Source: Halopenitus sp041821145 (GTDB lineage: Archaea; Halobacteriota; Halobacteria; Halobacteriales; Haloferacaceae). From it: 64,000 nt of DNA. This document shows, in pieces, positions 32,314-41,477 of this stretch; position 1 is the first letter of the stretch; every line of letters begins with the position of its first letter. The stretch lies in contig NZ_JBGUBC010000014.1 in the NCBI RefSeq assembly GCF_041821145.1, positions 6,731 through 70,730 of the forward strand, in the 5' to 3' direction. The notes under the pieces were generated by a model, which searched no databases, was not told where the DNA came from, and was given only the letters and a program-made list of their open reading frames with translations. The translations under genes were made by a program, and so were the position numbers.

Positions 32314-34021
32314 ACGGTGGAAACAGGAGAAACATCCGCTTGCGGTTATCGAAGACGTAAAACGCTACGCCGAGGAGGGGTTGAGCTTCGAGGAGATCGA
32401 GACGGAGGCCGGAGACGGCGAGTGGGAACGACTCAAGTGGGCCGGCATGTACGCCCACGGAAACCACGACGACTACTTCATGATGCGAACGAAGGTCCCC
32501 GGCGGCCACCTGACGCCCGAGCAGGCCGAGGTGATCGGCGAGGTCGCCGCGGAGTTCGCGACCGCTCCCGAGGAGTTCGGGGGTGCCGAACAGAATGACA
32601 TCTGGGGCGACGGCTTCCTCGACATTACCACCCGGCAGGACATCCAGACCCACTGGATCGAGATCGAGGACGTCCCCGAGATCTGGGCCCGATACGACGA
32701 GGTCGGCCTGACGACCATCCAGGGCTGTGGGGATTCGGCTCGAAACGTGCTCGGCTGTCCCGCTGCCGGCCTGACGGACCACGAGGCGTTCGACGCCCAG
32801 CCAGTCATCGAGGCGGTCTCCGAGTTCTTCACTGAGAACCGCGAATACGCGAATCTGCCCCGGAAATTCAAGATGACGATCACCGGCTGTCGCCACGATT
32901 GCGGCCAGTCCCAGATCAACGACGTCGGCCTCGTTCCGGCACACAAGGCGGTCGACGGGAGGGAGTACTACGGCTTTCACGCCCGAGTCGGCGGCGGTCT
33001 CTCGGATGGTCCCCGGATGGCCTCGCCACTGGACGTCTTCGTGCCCCCGGAGGATACCGTCGAGTTCGCCCGCGCCGTCGCCCAGACGTTCAAGGAACTC
33101 GGCGACCGCACCAACCGCGGCGTCTGTCGGATGCGGTATCTCGTCGAACAGATGGGTCCCGAAGCGTTCGAGGAGGCAGTCCGGGATCGCTGTTCGATCG
33201 ACCTCCCGGGGCGCGGAACCGACCTCACCGAGGGATACACTGGTGACCACGTCGGCGTTCACGACCAGAAACACGACGGGCTGAAATACGTCGGGTTCAA
33301 CGTCATCGCGGGACGGATGGGCGGCGAGGAGTTCGCGGCGGCCGCTCGTGCCGCCGAGCAATACGGCACCGACGATGCCTCGGTGCGATTAGCGACGGAC
33401 CAAAACGTCCTCGTCACTCACGTCCCGACGGAAAACGTCGGCAACGTTCTGGATGAACCCGTCGCTCGGAAGTACCGTCCCGACCCCGGCCCCTTCTCGC
33501 GAGGCGCAGTTGGGTGTACCGGCTCGGAGTTCTGCAACTACGGCATCATCGAGACGAAAAACCGCGTCCGTCGGTGGGCAAAGGCACTCGACCGTCGCAT
33601 CGACACGCCCGAGGACCTCGAAGTCGTCCGGATGCATATGTCCGGCTGTTCGGCCTCCTGTGCCCAACCGCAGATAGCCGACATCGGCTTTCGCGGCGAA
33701 ACCGTCGCGATCGATGATCCCGAGGGAACGACGAACGAGGAGGGCGACAACATCGTCGAAGGGATGGATTTCGGCCTCGGTGGCTCGCTGGGAGTGGACA
33801 ACGAGTTCATCGATTGGGTCGAACACGCCGTCCCGGCCGACGCCGTCATCCCCGCCCTCGAGAAGCTGTTCGACGCCTACACGAGCGAACGAGCTGACGA
33901 TGAACGGTTCTACGAGTGGTGTCGCCGTGTCGACAACGACCGGCTCCGCGAGGTCATGCGGCGGGCCGACGCCGACGTTGCCGGCGGTGTGCCCCACGGG
34001 GAGGTGACGAGCGGTGACTGA
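32300..34021 (+). CDS. nirA: Siroheme nitrite/sulfite reductase (NirA family)
   Basis: A 573-residue siroheme/[4Fe-4S] enzyme that reduces nitrite to ammonia with six electrons (or sulfite to sulfide). Both half-repeats are visible: the first ferredoxin-like half (about 85-150), a degenerate Cys-containing segment TITGCRHDCGQSQINDVGL, the second half-repeat (FNVIAGRMGG...), and the true cluster/siroheme ligands CTGSEFCNYGIIETK and MSGCSASCAQPQIADIG. The C-terminus overlaps the FrhB-like gene by 8 bp, so the two products are made together. Nitrite is favoured by family resemblance to haloarchaeal assimilatory NirA, but sulfite cannot be excluded. No nitrate reductase gene is adjacent. Confidence 0.9.
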   Translation: MNTVERWKQEKHPLAVIEDVKRYAEEGLSFEEIETEAGDGEWERLKWAGMYAHGNHDDYFMMRTKVPGGHLTPEQAEVIGEVAAEFATAPEEFGGAEQNDIWGDGFLDITTRQDIQTHWIEIEDVPEIWARYDEVGLTTIQGCGDSARNVLGCPAAGLTDHEAFDAQPVIEAVSEFFTENREYANLPRKFKMTITGCRHDCGQSQINDVGLVPAHKAVDGREYYGFHARVGGGLSDGPRMASPLDVFVPPEDTVEFARAVAQTFKELGDRTNRGVCRMRYLVEQMGPEAFEEAVRDRCSIDLPGRGTDLTEGYTGDHVGVHDQKHDGLKYVGFNVIAGRMGGEEFAAAARAAEQYGTDDASVRLATDQNVLVTHVPTENVGNVLDEPVARKYRPDPGPFSRGAVGCTGSEFCNYGIIETKNRVRRWAKALDRRIDTPEDLEVVRMHMSGCSASCAQPQIADIGFRGETVAIDDPEGTTNEEGDNIVEGMDFGLGGSLGVDNEFIDWVEHAVPADAVIPALEKLFDAYTSERADDERFYEWCRRVDNDRLREVMRRADADVAGGVPHGEVTSGD

Positions 34022-35564
34022 CCGCGAACCGACCGAGATGCCACCGGGGGAGCAACCGGATGCCGACGATCGATCCGACGCTCCCGACTCTCCGCTACCC
34101 GGCATCCCCAGGGTCAACGGAAGCACCGAGAACGGGTGTGGCGATGAGTGTGGTTGCGTTGGGGTCGAGACGGGAACGATCGCCGACAGCGGCGGGGCGG
34201 GAACGGTTACCGACGGCGGCACGACCCCGGCCAACGTCGATGGTGAGGGTCACCTCGTCGACACCGAGTTCACCGCACCTGCGAAAGGGGTGAGCCAGAA
34301 CGTCGACGACGGAGCGCCGGACGAGCGCGTCGGTGTTCCCGACGGTGTCGACCTCGAGACCCCCGGAGACGGCATCCGTTCTCGGATGAACGATATCGAG
34401 GAACCCGACGACAAGACGTGGTTCATGGAACTGGACGGGGCGGTCATCGACGATGGGCGCTGTATCCAGTGTGGGACGTGTGTGGCCGCCTGTCCGTCGG
34501 ACTCCATCGGCATCGACGAGGAGGGGCTACCCGAACTCGTAAAGATGTGTACCGGCTGTTCGCTCTGTTGGGACTTTTGTCCCCGCGGCGGTCTCCGGTA
34601 CGAGCGCCAATGGAAGATCACTGGCGGCGACGACAACGTAAAGGGAGCCGGCGACCCGATAACGGAGTTCTCCGCGAAGGTAACCGAGGAGTGGCACGAA
34701 TCCGCACAGGACGGCGGTGTCGTGACTGCGTTGCTGTCGAAACTCCTTGAGGCGGGCGAAATCGACGGCGCGCTCGTCGCCACCGAAAGCGACGAGGAGC
34801 CCTGGAAGGCCGAATCCTTCCTCGCGACCAGCCACGAGGAACTCGTCGCGAACGCCGGGTCGTGGTACAATCAGACGATGGCACTCGGAAATCTCGACCT
34901 CGAGCAGTGGTCAGGGAAACTCGACGTGCCGATCGAGGAGGCGTCGATCGCGCTCGTCGGCACTCCCTGTGAGATCGAGGGCATCCGCGCGTTGCAGGAC
35001 TTCGAATGGGAGTACGGCAGCCAGGAACGGGGCGTTCGGTCGATAGAATACACCATCGCGCTGATGTGTACGAAGAACTTCAACTATTACCGTCTTCTCG
35101 GCGAGCAACTCGAGGAGAAACGCGGCATCGATCCCGCCGACATCGGAAAGATGGATGTCCTCCACGGGAAGCTAATGGTCTATGACGATGACGGCGAACT
35201 GCTCGTCGAAGAGGACGTCGAACGTTTTCACGACGCTGCGTTGAAAGGCTGTGATGAGTGTGCCGACTTCACGGGATTCTGTGCGGACGTCACGGTCGGG
35301 TCGGTCGGCTCGAGCGAGGAATTCTCGAGCGTCATCGTCCGCACTGAACAGGGGCTTCAAGCGTGGGACCTCCTCAAAGACGACCTCGAATATCACGACC
35401 TTGAGGACCGAAGCGCAGTCGGGAAGCTACAGGGATGGGATAAAAAGAACGCGTTCGAATCGCTCCAACGTCCCTTCGACCCCGACGCGCCACGGTTCAT
35501 CGACTACGTCGACCACGCCGCCAACTACGATACGGAACCGAATCCCCACGAGGTCGACCACTGA
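34014..35564 (+). CDS. F420 hydrogenase/dehydrogenase beta subunit-like protein with two [4Fe-4S] clusters
   Basis: A 516-residue protein starting at a GTG that overlaps the nirA stop. Residues 1-130 are acidic and low-complexity. Two ferredoxin motifs follow: CIQCGTCVAACPSD (about 146-159) and CTGCSLCWDFCPRGG (about 180-194). From about 215 onward comes the FrhB-type F420/FAD-binding region, with GGVVTALLSKLLEAGEIDGALV, GTPCEIEGIRAL and the cysteine segment CDECADFTGFCADVTVGSVGS. Relatives oxidise F420H2 (FrhB, FpoF, FqoF and the N-terminal half of Fsr). Here it probably feeds electrons to NirA; haloarchaea do make F420. Confidence 0.88.
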   Translation: MTDREPTEMPPGEQPDADDRSDAPDSPLPGIPRVNGSTENGCGDECGCVGVETGTIADSGGAGTVTDGGTTPANVDGEGHLVDTEFTAPAKGVSQNVDDGAPDERVGVPDGVDLETPGDGIRSRMNDIEEPDDKTWFMELDGAVIDDGRCIQCGTCVAACPSDSIGIDEEGLPELVKMCTGCSLCWDFCPRGGLRYERQWKITGGDDNVKGAGDPITEFSAKVTEEWHESAQDGGVVTALLSKLLEAGEIDGALVATESDEEPWKAESFLATSHEELVANAGSWYNQTMALGNLDLEQWSGKLDVPIEEASIALVGTPCEIEGIRALQDFEWEYGSQERGVRSIEYTIALMCTKNFNYYRLLGEQLEEKRGIDPADIGKMDVLHGKLMVYDDDGELLVEEDVERFHDAALKGCDECADFTGFCADVTVGSVGSSEEFSSVIVRTEQGLQAWDLLKDDLEYHDLEDRSAVGKLQGWDKKNAFESLQRPFDPDAPRFIDYVDHAANYDTEPNPHEVDH

Positions 35565-35710
35565 GCGTGCATCGACGAGAGAATCGATTTCCTCCGGTCG
35601 GCTTCCGGAGCGAGAGGAAACGGCGACGTCGATCGACGACACCGCCAGGCGGGAGAGCCGTCCGGTGCTCCGCGTGGACGGGACTGAAACCGAAAGACGC
35701 TCCCGGAAGT

Positions 35711-37414
35711 TCACAGTCGCTTCGAGACGTACGGTCCGTCCTGGTGGTAGCCGAGTTTCTGGCGGTAATACTGTCGGGCGCCGATCCCGGAGATGACCGC
35801 CAGCTTCCGGAAGCCGGCATCGCGGGCGCGCTCCTCGGCGTGTTCGAGAAGTCGCGTTCCGTATCCCCGATGTTGCCAGTCGCCGTCGGAGTCCCCGATC
35901 GTCGCCTCGTTGCCGTAGACGTGGAGTTCACGGACGATCGCCGCGTCCTCCAACTCGCGGCGAACGACGTCGGAGTCCGTCCCGGGCGTTCCCGGCTGGC
36001 CCGCCGCGTAGGAGGGGAATCGGAGCCGACAGAAACCGACGAGCAGATCGCGAATCGGATCCTCGTAGGCGATGAACTGTTCGGTCCCGCCGGCGACCTC
36101 GTACTCGGTGACCTGCAACTCGATCGCGTCGGGATCGGGGTCGGCGTCGTTCATTCCGACCTCCCGCGATCGGATATCCCGGATCTCGATGCCCCGATCG
36201 GCGGCGCGCTCCTCGGCCAACTGGCGCAGATTCGACTTCCAGACGCCGGCGTCGATGAAGTCGGCAGGGATGTCACGCTGTACGCGCTGGAGACGCGTGT
36301 ATTCGGGAATCTCGCCCATGATCTCCGCGATCAGGTCCGCGGCCTCCTCGTTTTCGAGCGGATCGTACTCGTCGTCGTACCACTGATCGTAGACGCGCGT
36401 CCCGCGGACGACGAGCGTCGGGTAGATCTTCAGGTAGTCGGGCCGCCAGTCCGGGTTCCCGAAGAGCTGTCGAAAGTCCTCGAGACACATCTCGTGGGTC
36501 ATGCCTGGCTGACCGGGCATCATGTGGAACCCGACCTTGAAGCCGGCATCGCGTAACCGTCGATTGGCGTCCTTCGAAGCCTGATTGCCGTGTCCTCGAT
36601 GCATCTCGCGGTTGATACGCTCGTAGGTCGTCTGGACGCCGACCTCGACTTTCGTGCCGCCCAACTCGAGCATTCGGTCTATCTGTTCGGGATCACACCA
36701 GTCCGGCTTCGTCTCGAAGGTGGTCCCGATGTTGCGGATCTCGTTCGTTTCGTTTTCGGCGATCACGTCCTCGAGATACCGGAACTCGTACTCGTCCGGA
36801 TCCTGTGCGAACGACTCGCCCTCAGCAGGATTCGGTTTCGACTCGAGATCGTAGTCGTTCATCGCCTCCAGCGCGCGTTTGACGAACCACTCCTGATAGT
36901 CGTGTGAGCGGGCCGTCATCGTGCCGCCCATCAGGATTAATTCGACCTTGTCGACCGGGTGGCCGATCTGGCGAAGCTGTTCGAGTCGGAGGGTGACCTG
37001 TCCGTACGGGTCATAGTCGTTCTGTTTGCCCCGTGCCGCGGCCGGCTCGTGGCCGGTGTAGGACTGCGCGGAGGAGAACTCCGAGGCGGGTCCGCCGGGA
37101 CAGTAGAGACATTTCCCGTGAGGACACAGCTTCGGAGAGGTCATGATCGCGACCGGCGAGACGCCGGAGGCGGTCCGAACCGGCTTGCGGCGAACGACCT
37201 CCATGACCTCCTCGCGTCGGTCCTCGGGCGCGTATTCGAGGATGTCCGTGTTCTTCGGGACCTTCGGCGAGGAGACCGATCCGCAGACGTCGAGTTTCGC
37301 GGACTCGAGATTCTCTCGGTCGATCTCGCCGTCGACGATCCGATCTACGAGCTCCCGGCAGGCGGCGGTGAACGCCTCCGAGTCCGCCTCCTCGCCGGGT
37401 GCATCGGTGCTCAT
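35711..37414 (-). CDS. elp3: tRNA wobble-uridine modification enzyme Elp3 (radical SAM/GNAT)
   Basis: A 567-residue archaeal Elp3. It makes cm5-type modifications on U34 of tRNA using radical SAM chemistry and acetyl-CoA. The cluster motif CPHGKCLYCPGGP is near residue 97, followed by QSYTGHEPAAARG and LILMGGTMTARSHDYQEWFVKRAL. The C-terminal acetyltransferase domain (about 390-567) has HRGYGTRLLEHAEERARDAG and ends YHQDGPYVSKRL. The product probably acts alone, since archaea lack the Elp1/2/4-6 partners. Nothing is missing. Confidence 0.96.
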   Translation of the reverse strand: MSTDAPGEEADSEAFTAACRELVDRIVDGEIDRENLESAKLDVCGSVSSPKVPKNTDILEYAPEDRREEVMEVVRRKPVRTASGVSPVAIMTSPKLCPHGKCLYCPGGPASEFSSAQSYTGHEPAAARGKQNDYDPYGQVTLRLEQLRQIGHPVDKVELILMGGTMTARSHDYQEWFVKRALEAMNDYDLESKPNPAEGESFAQDPDEYEFRYLEDVIAENETNEIRNIGTTFETKPDWCDPEQIDRMLELGGTKVEVGVQTTYERINREMHRGHGNQASKDANRRLRDAGFKVGFHMMPGQPGMTHEMCLEDFRQLFGNPDWRPDYLKIYPTLVVRGTRVYDQWYDDEYDPLENEEAADLIAEIMGEIPEYTRLQRVQRDIPADFIDAGVWKSNLRQLAEERAADRGIEIRDIRSREVGMNDADPDPDAIELQVTEYEVAGGTEQFIAYEDPIRDLLVGFCRLRFPSYAAGQPGTPGTDSDVVRRELEDAAIVRELHVYGNEATIGDSDGDWQHRGYGTRLLEHAEERARDAGFRKLAVISGIGARQYYRQKLGYHQDGPYVSKRL

Positions 37415-37502
37415 CGTCCGTCGATCGTCGCGTTTCGAGGATAAGGGTGTCGTTCCGGGGGACGCCCGGGTCGCGCCGACGTCAATTCGGGGTCGGCCCG
37501 AG

Positions 37503-39581
37503 TTACGCCTGATCCGCGATCGCGGCGATCACGGCGTTCTCGACGGCGTCGCGAGCTCCCGAGAGGAACTCGAGTTTCCCATCGCGAACGCTCGCGGTGG
37601 TGATGTCGGCCTGCGGGGCGATCTCGTCGGCCGCGTCGGCGATCTCTCGGAGGGAAAGATCCATCGTCGAGCGCACGTACAGCTCGTCGGTTCCGATCCC
37701 GAGCGTCACCGATCGGTCACCGCGAACGCGACGGTGCAGCGAATCCAAAAGCAGCGTCTCCGGCGGGAAATCGTACTGGTGGCTGTAGGCGTCCGTATCG
37801 AGGACCGCGAACTCGGTCCCGTCGACGTTCTCCGTTTTGAGGTTCGCTTGCGCGGTCGAAAGCTCCGTCTCTAGCTTCTCGCGGAACTGCTCGGAGACGT
37901 GCGCCGCGAGATCGCCGCCGTCCTCGAAGAGGAGGTCAGTGATGAGTTCGCGTTTTTCCTCGTAGGATTGGTAGTACGCCTCGAGTTCGATGGCCTCACG
38001 CAGCTCCGTGACCCGTTCGGCGTCGTAGCCTGCCTCCTGTGCAAGCTCCACGTAGGCGTCCGGCGTCTCCTCCCAGTAACTAACCGCTGGGAGGTGAGTG
38101 AGATCCGACCGAACCTCGGTGTTGACCGTGGCGGCCAGCGACGAGACGAGCGCGCCCGTCGAGAGCGTCCCATCGACGTCGGCGAGCTCCGGTGAGACGA
38201 GCGTGTCGACCGACTCACGCGTTTCGGGGTCGGCGACTGCGGCATCGATCACGACGGAAGCAGCGTCATAGACGTCGAGCAACCCGATCCCGTCGGCCGA
38301 CTCGACGGTCGATCCCGTTCCGACCAGCAGAAACAGCGGGAGCTTCTCGTCGTGTCGGTCGCGGTCCTGGAGCATCCGAGTGACGTCGTTCGTCGCGTCG
38401 TCCATTTCGTAGACGGACCCTTCCAGCGGTCGGCGGGTGAAGTAGTGATACACCGCGTCGCGTTTCGAGTGTTCCTCGCGGATGAGCGGGAGCGTCGCGC
38501 GCTCGATCGCAGCACCCGCGACGTATCCGTCCGCAGTGGCGGGGTGGCGAACGACGATCGGCCGCGACTCGAAGACGGCACGTCGGATCGCCTCCGCCGC
38601 ATCGAGGAGCGGCATCGAAAGCGCCTCCACGGTCGAATCCTCAGCAAGCGCGTCGATCTCGTCCGGGCGCGCACGCTCGGAGAGTGCGTTCGCGAGGCGC
38701 CGCTCGACCGTCTCGGCCGCCTCACCGTCGAGGACGGCAAGCGCCTCCGTCTCGATCTGGATCTCCTCTCGGCGGCGCTCGACGTCGCCGTGGATTCGGA
38801 CGACGTCCCCCAACTCGACCGCCGGGTACGCGCGGACGCCGGGCTCGACGAAGGCGGCGACGTCGACGACGCCGGTCTCGTCACGAACCTCGAAAACGGT
38901 CGGACCGCCGGTCTGTTGGACGCCGACGATCTCGCCTTCGATCCGAACCGACTCGCCGGTCCGATCCTCGAGGCTTCCGATCTCGATACGATCACGCTCG
39001 CCCTCGATCGCCTCCGTCTCTGCTTCTTCTGCTTCTTCGGCTTCTTCGGCTTCTTCTGCTTCTTCGGCTTCTTCTGCTTCTTCGACTACTTCCGCTTCTT
39101 CGGCTTCTTCTGCTTCTTCGACTACTTCCGCTTCTTCCACTTCCTCTGCTTCTTCGGCTTCTTCTGCTTCTTCGGCTTCCTTCTCCTCCGGCTCCGGCTC
39201 CTCCTCCGGGAGTCGGGAGGTTTCGCCTTCCTGGATGAGGGTACCGCGGAACTCACGGTCGGACTGGCGGATCGACCAGCCGAGATCGACGTTTCCGTTG
39301 TCCCGGACGTTCTTGACGCGAACGTAGACCGTGTCTCCGGGCTCCCACGGGAGCGACTCGAGGCGGCGGTCGAGTTCGGAACGGTGCAACAGTCCGGTCA
39401 CGCCGGGCGCGAGATCGACGAAGACCCCGAAGTCGGCGTACCCATCGACGGTACCACGATAAAACCGGTTCGAAACGAGTTGATGCGGGTCGTCCCCGCG
39501 GAAGTCGAATACGACGTCCTCTTGGTGTGACTCACAGATGTGGCCGTCCACGGAGGCGCCGCAAATGATACAGGACCCCAT
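37503..39581 (-). CDS. S1/OB-fold protein with a degenerate DHH (RecJ-like) core and long acidic repeat
   Basis: A 692-residue multidomain protein. Order: zinc-knuckle-like CIICGASVDGHICESH (4-19), S1 RNA-binding domain (about 38-110, FYRGTVDGYADFGVFVDLAPGVTGLLH), an EEAEEAEE/EEAEVVE repeat (about 125-190), an OB fold (about 200-275), then a DHH/DHHA1-type C-terminal half. In the DHH core, VRHPATADGYVAGAAIERA replaces the HxDADG motif and VVIDAAVADP stands where the DHH motif is expected, so key metal-binding residues are lost. It is probably a non-catalytic nucleic-acid-binding relative of archaeal RecJ. Confidence 0.82.
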   Translation of the reverse strand: MGSCIICGASVDGHICESHQEDVVFDFRGDDPHQLVSNRFYRGTVDGYADFGVFVDLAPGVTGLLHRSELDRRLESLPWEPGDTVYVRVKNVRDNGNVDLGWSIRQSDREFRGTLIQEGETSRLPEEEPEPEEKEAEEAEEAEEAEEVEEAEVVEEAEEAEEAEVVEEAEEAEEAEEAEEAEEAEEAETEAIEGERDRIEIGSLEDRTGESVRIEGEIVGVQQTGGPTVFEVRDETGVVDVAAFVEPGVRAYPAVELGDVVRIHGDVERRREEIQIETEALAVLDGEAAETVERRLANALSERARPDEIDALAEDSTVEALSMPLLDAAEAIRRAVFESRPIVVRHPATADGYVAGAAIERATLPLIREEHSKRDAVYHYFTRRPLEGSVYEMDDATNDVTRMLQDRDRHDEKLPLFLLVGTGSTVESADGIGLLDVYDAASVVIDAAVADPETRESVDTLVSPELADVDGTLSTGALVSSLAATVNTEVRSDLTHLPAVSYWEETPDAYVELAQEAGYDAERVTELREAIELEAYYQSYEEKRELITDLLFEDGGDLAAHVSEQFREKLETELSTAQANLKTENVDGTEFAVLDTDAYSHQYDFPPETLLLDSLHRRVRGDRSVTLGIGTDELYVRSTMDLSLREIADAADEIAPQADITTASVRDGKLEFLSGARDAVENAVIAAIADQA
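39006..39185. repeat. Tandem GAAGAAGCC-type repeats coding an acidic spacer
   Basis: About 180 bp of near-perfect 9-bp and longer compound units, read GAAGAAGCC on the minus strand, within the S1/DHH-like gene. They code a Glu-Glu-Ala helix or disordered spacer between the S1 and OB domains. All changes are multiples of three, so length polymorphism would not break the frame. Confidence 0.8.
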
Positions 39582-39718
39582 TTGTTCGCATAGAATCCCT
39601 CCCGCCTAAAACGGTTGTCGAAAGCCCGCTGGTGTCGGAGGCGGAGATCGATCGAGTCACCACGCCGTTCGGAGCGGCGAAACGATCAAGCCCGTGCGGG
39701 ACCGACAGCGCACGTTCC

Positions 39719-40408
39719 ATGTCCATTCTTCACGCGGAGTCGGTCGATCGGATCCTCGCCATGACCGCCCCCGAGCCCGACGCGATCCTTGAGGAGATGG
39801 AGACGCAAGCCGACCGGGATGGGTTTCCGACGGTCGGTCACGAAGTCGGCGCGTTTCTCCGAATGTGCGTTCGAATGCGTGGCGTCTCCTCGGCGATCGA
39901 GTTCGGATCCGGGTTCGGCTATTCGGCCTATTGGATGGCGTCGGCGATGGATCCCGACGGACGGATCGTCCTCACCGAGATCGACGCGCACGAACTCGCG
40001 CAGGCGCGAGACTACTTCGAACGCGGCGGCCATGCCGACCGCGCCGTCTTCGAGCAGGGGGACGCTCTCGACATCGTCGACCGGTACGACGGCCCCTTCG
40101 ATCTCGTTTTGCTCGATCACGAGACGCATCGATACGTCGAGGGGTTCGAGGCCGTCAGGGGAAAACTCTCCGAGAACGCCGTCGTGATCGCCGACAACGT
40201 TCTCCATACGGGGGTGATCAAACCCGGCGATCTGGTGGACGCCATCGAGGCTAACGCATCCAATTCGGGCGATCGGTCGATCGGCGTCGAGTCACACTCC
40301 TCACTCGAAGGAGCGATCGCATATCTCGAGCACGTCCGATCGGATCCCGACTTCGAGACCGCGGTCATGCCGCTCGGAGACGGCCTCGTCGTCTCCGTTC
40401 GGACCTGA
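39719..40408 (+). CDS. SAM-dependent O-methyltransferase (COMT-like, class I)
   Basis: A 229-residue methyltransferase related to the bacterial/plant caffeoyl-CoA O-methyltransferase family. The SAM site appears as SSAIEFGSGFGYSAYWMA near residue 60, LTEIDAHELAQARDYFERGG, and the metal-linked acid in DLVLLDHETHRYVEGFE and VIADNVLHTGVI. The substrate in haloarchaea is unknown. The ATG at 39719 gives the usual family N-terminus. It converges on the Yip1-like gene with a 25-bp gap. Confidence 0.87.
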   Translation: MSILHAESVDRILAMTAPEPDAILEEMETQADRDGFPTVGHEVGAFLRMCVRMRGVSSAIEFGSGFGYSAYWMASAMDPDGRIVLTEIDAHELAQARDYFERGGHADRAVFEQGDALDIVDRYDGPFDLVLLDHETHRYVEGFEAVRGKLSENAVVIADNVLHTGVIKPGDLVDAIEANASNSGDRSIGVESHSSLEGAIAYLEHVRSDPDFETAVMPLGDGLVVSVRT

Positions 40409-40433
40409 TTGCTGGCTCCGCGTCGAGAGGGGA

Positions 40434-41051
40434 TTACAGCAGAGTCCGGAGGGACGCGAGCGCGCGATACCCGACCCAGAAGCCGATCAGCGCCGGCGGG
40501 AGCGCGGCGATCGCCGCACGCACCCACGAAAGATCGTGAATTGCTCGAAATCCCACGACCAGTAGCCCCGTCGCGTAGACCGCACACGCGATCCGCACCG
40601 CAGGGATCGGTGGGCCGGCCAGCGCGAACGGCGCGGACGCGTAGGCGATGACTTGGACGGTCTCGCTCACTCCACCCCGATCACCGAGGCCGATCGATCC
40701 CGAATCGGTCCGCCGAAGGCTCGCGAGAATCACCGAAAGGACCGCAGTGACCGCCGTCAGATGCAACCCGACGGGTGCAGCAAGCACGCCCACGATGAAC
40801 AGCGTGACCGCTGCCGAGGCAATAATCGAGTCCGATATCGCCGGGATCACGGACGGGTCAACGACCGTCCATCCGACCGTAAATACCGTCGCGACGGCGA
40901 TCGCGAAGGTCAATCCCGGGGCCTGATCGCCAGGACTTACGCCGTTTCGGAAGAATCGCCCGGGCCGCACGAGCACCTCGAACCACGCTCGAATGAGTCC
41001 GCGGGGGCCTCGTTCGCGCCCGCCTTCGGGGTTTTCGATCCACGTCGTCAC
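40434..41051 (-). CDS. Yip1-family membrane protein
   Basis: A 205-residue protein beginning at a GTG. It has a short N-terminal amphipathic stretch (ARGLIRAWFEVLVRPGRFFRNGV-like, with the phrase VRPGRFF typical of haloarchaeal Yip1 proteins) and five hydrophobic segments from about residue 45. Haloarchaeal Yip1-domain proteins are of unknown function; the eukaryotic relatives act in membrane trafficking. No partner gene is evident. Confidence 0.75.
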   Translation of the reverse strand: MTTWIENPEGGRERGPRGLIRAWFEVLVRPGRFFRNGVSPGDQAPGLTFAIAVATVFTVGWTVVDPSVIPAISDSIIASAAVTLFIVGVLAAPVGLHLTAVTAVLSVILASLRRTDSGSIGLGDRGGVSETVQVIAYASAPFALAGPPIPAVRIACAVYATGLLVVGFRAIHDLSWVRAAIAALPPALIGFWVGYRALASLRTLL

Positions 41052-41127
41052 GTCCGATCGTCGAAGGGACGCACGGAGAACGATTTCGGTTCGAATGCCG
41101 TGTCAGCCACCAGCCGTCCACGAGACG

Positions 41128-41364
41128 TTATCGGTCGGTCGGGGTGCCGTCGGCGGCTCCGCTTTCACTTCCGCCAGGCGTGAGATCGCGTATCGTCTCG
41201 CCGAGTCCGCCATCACCGCCGGTAAACGACCGAATGGCCTCGTGGATGTCGCCCACGAAGTCGGGGGCGGCTGCGGGCAGGTCCGAGGGCGGTCCCGCGA
41301 GGGCGACCGTATCAACGAGAGAACGACTCCACGACATCAGTAACGTCGGGTCCGTTTCGAACAT
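41128..41364 (-). CDS. Small hypothetical acidic protein
   Basis: A 78-residue soluble protein with no recognised family. It starts MFETDPTLLMSW, has one moderately hydrophobic N-terminal half, and ends in a Gly/Ser/Asp-rich tail. A TTATCC-containing element about 24-30 bp upstream of the ATG supports a real leaderless gene. It stands alone between the Yip1-like gene and fen. Confidence 0.5.
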   Translation of the reverse strand: MFETDPTLLMSWSRSLVDTVALAGPPSDLPAAAPDFVGDIHEAIRSFTGGDGGLGETIRDLTPGGSESGAADGTPTDR

Positions 41365-41477
41365 GGTATTCGATCAATACGGCCGGGGGATAATGAGTGG
41401 GCACGTTCCTCAATCCGATTTTAGCCGAATACACGCGTTTCAAGGCCTCTTCTCCGCGTTTAAATCCGACTTAATCG

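Noticed and set aside
38352..39530. Frame coding long Phe/Cys-rich runs antisense to the S1/DHH-like gene
   Set aside because: The runs (FFGFFCFF) are the reverse of GAAGAAGCC repeats; no membrane protein would have this makeup.
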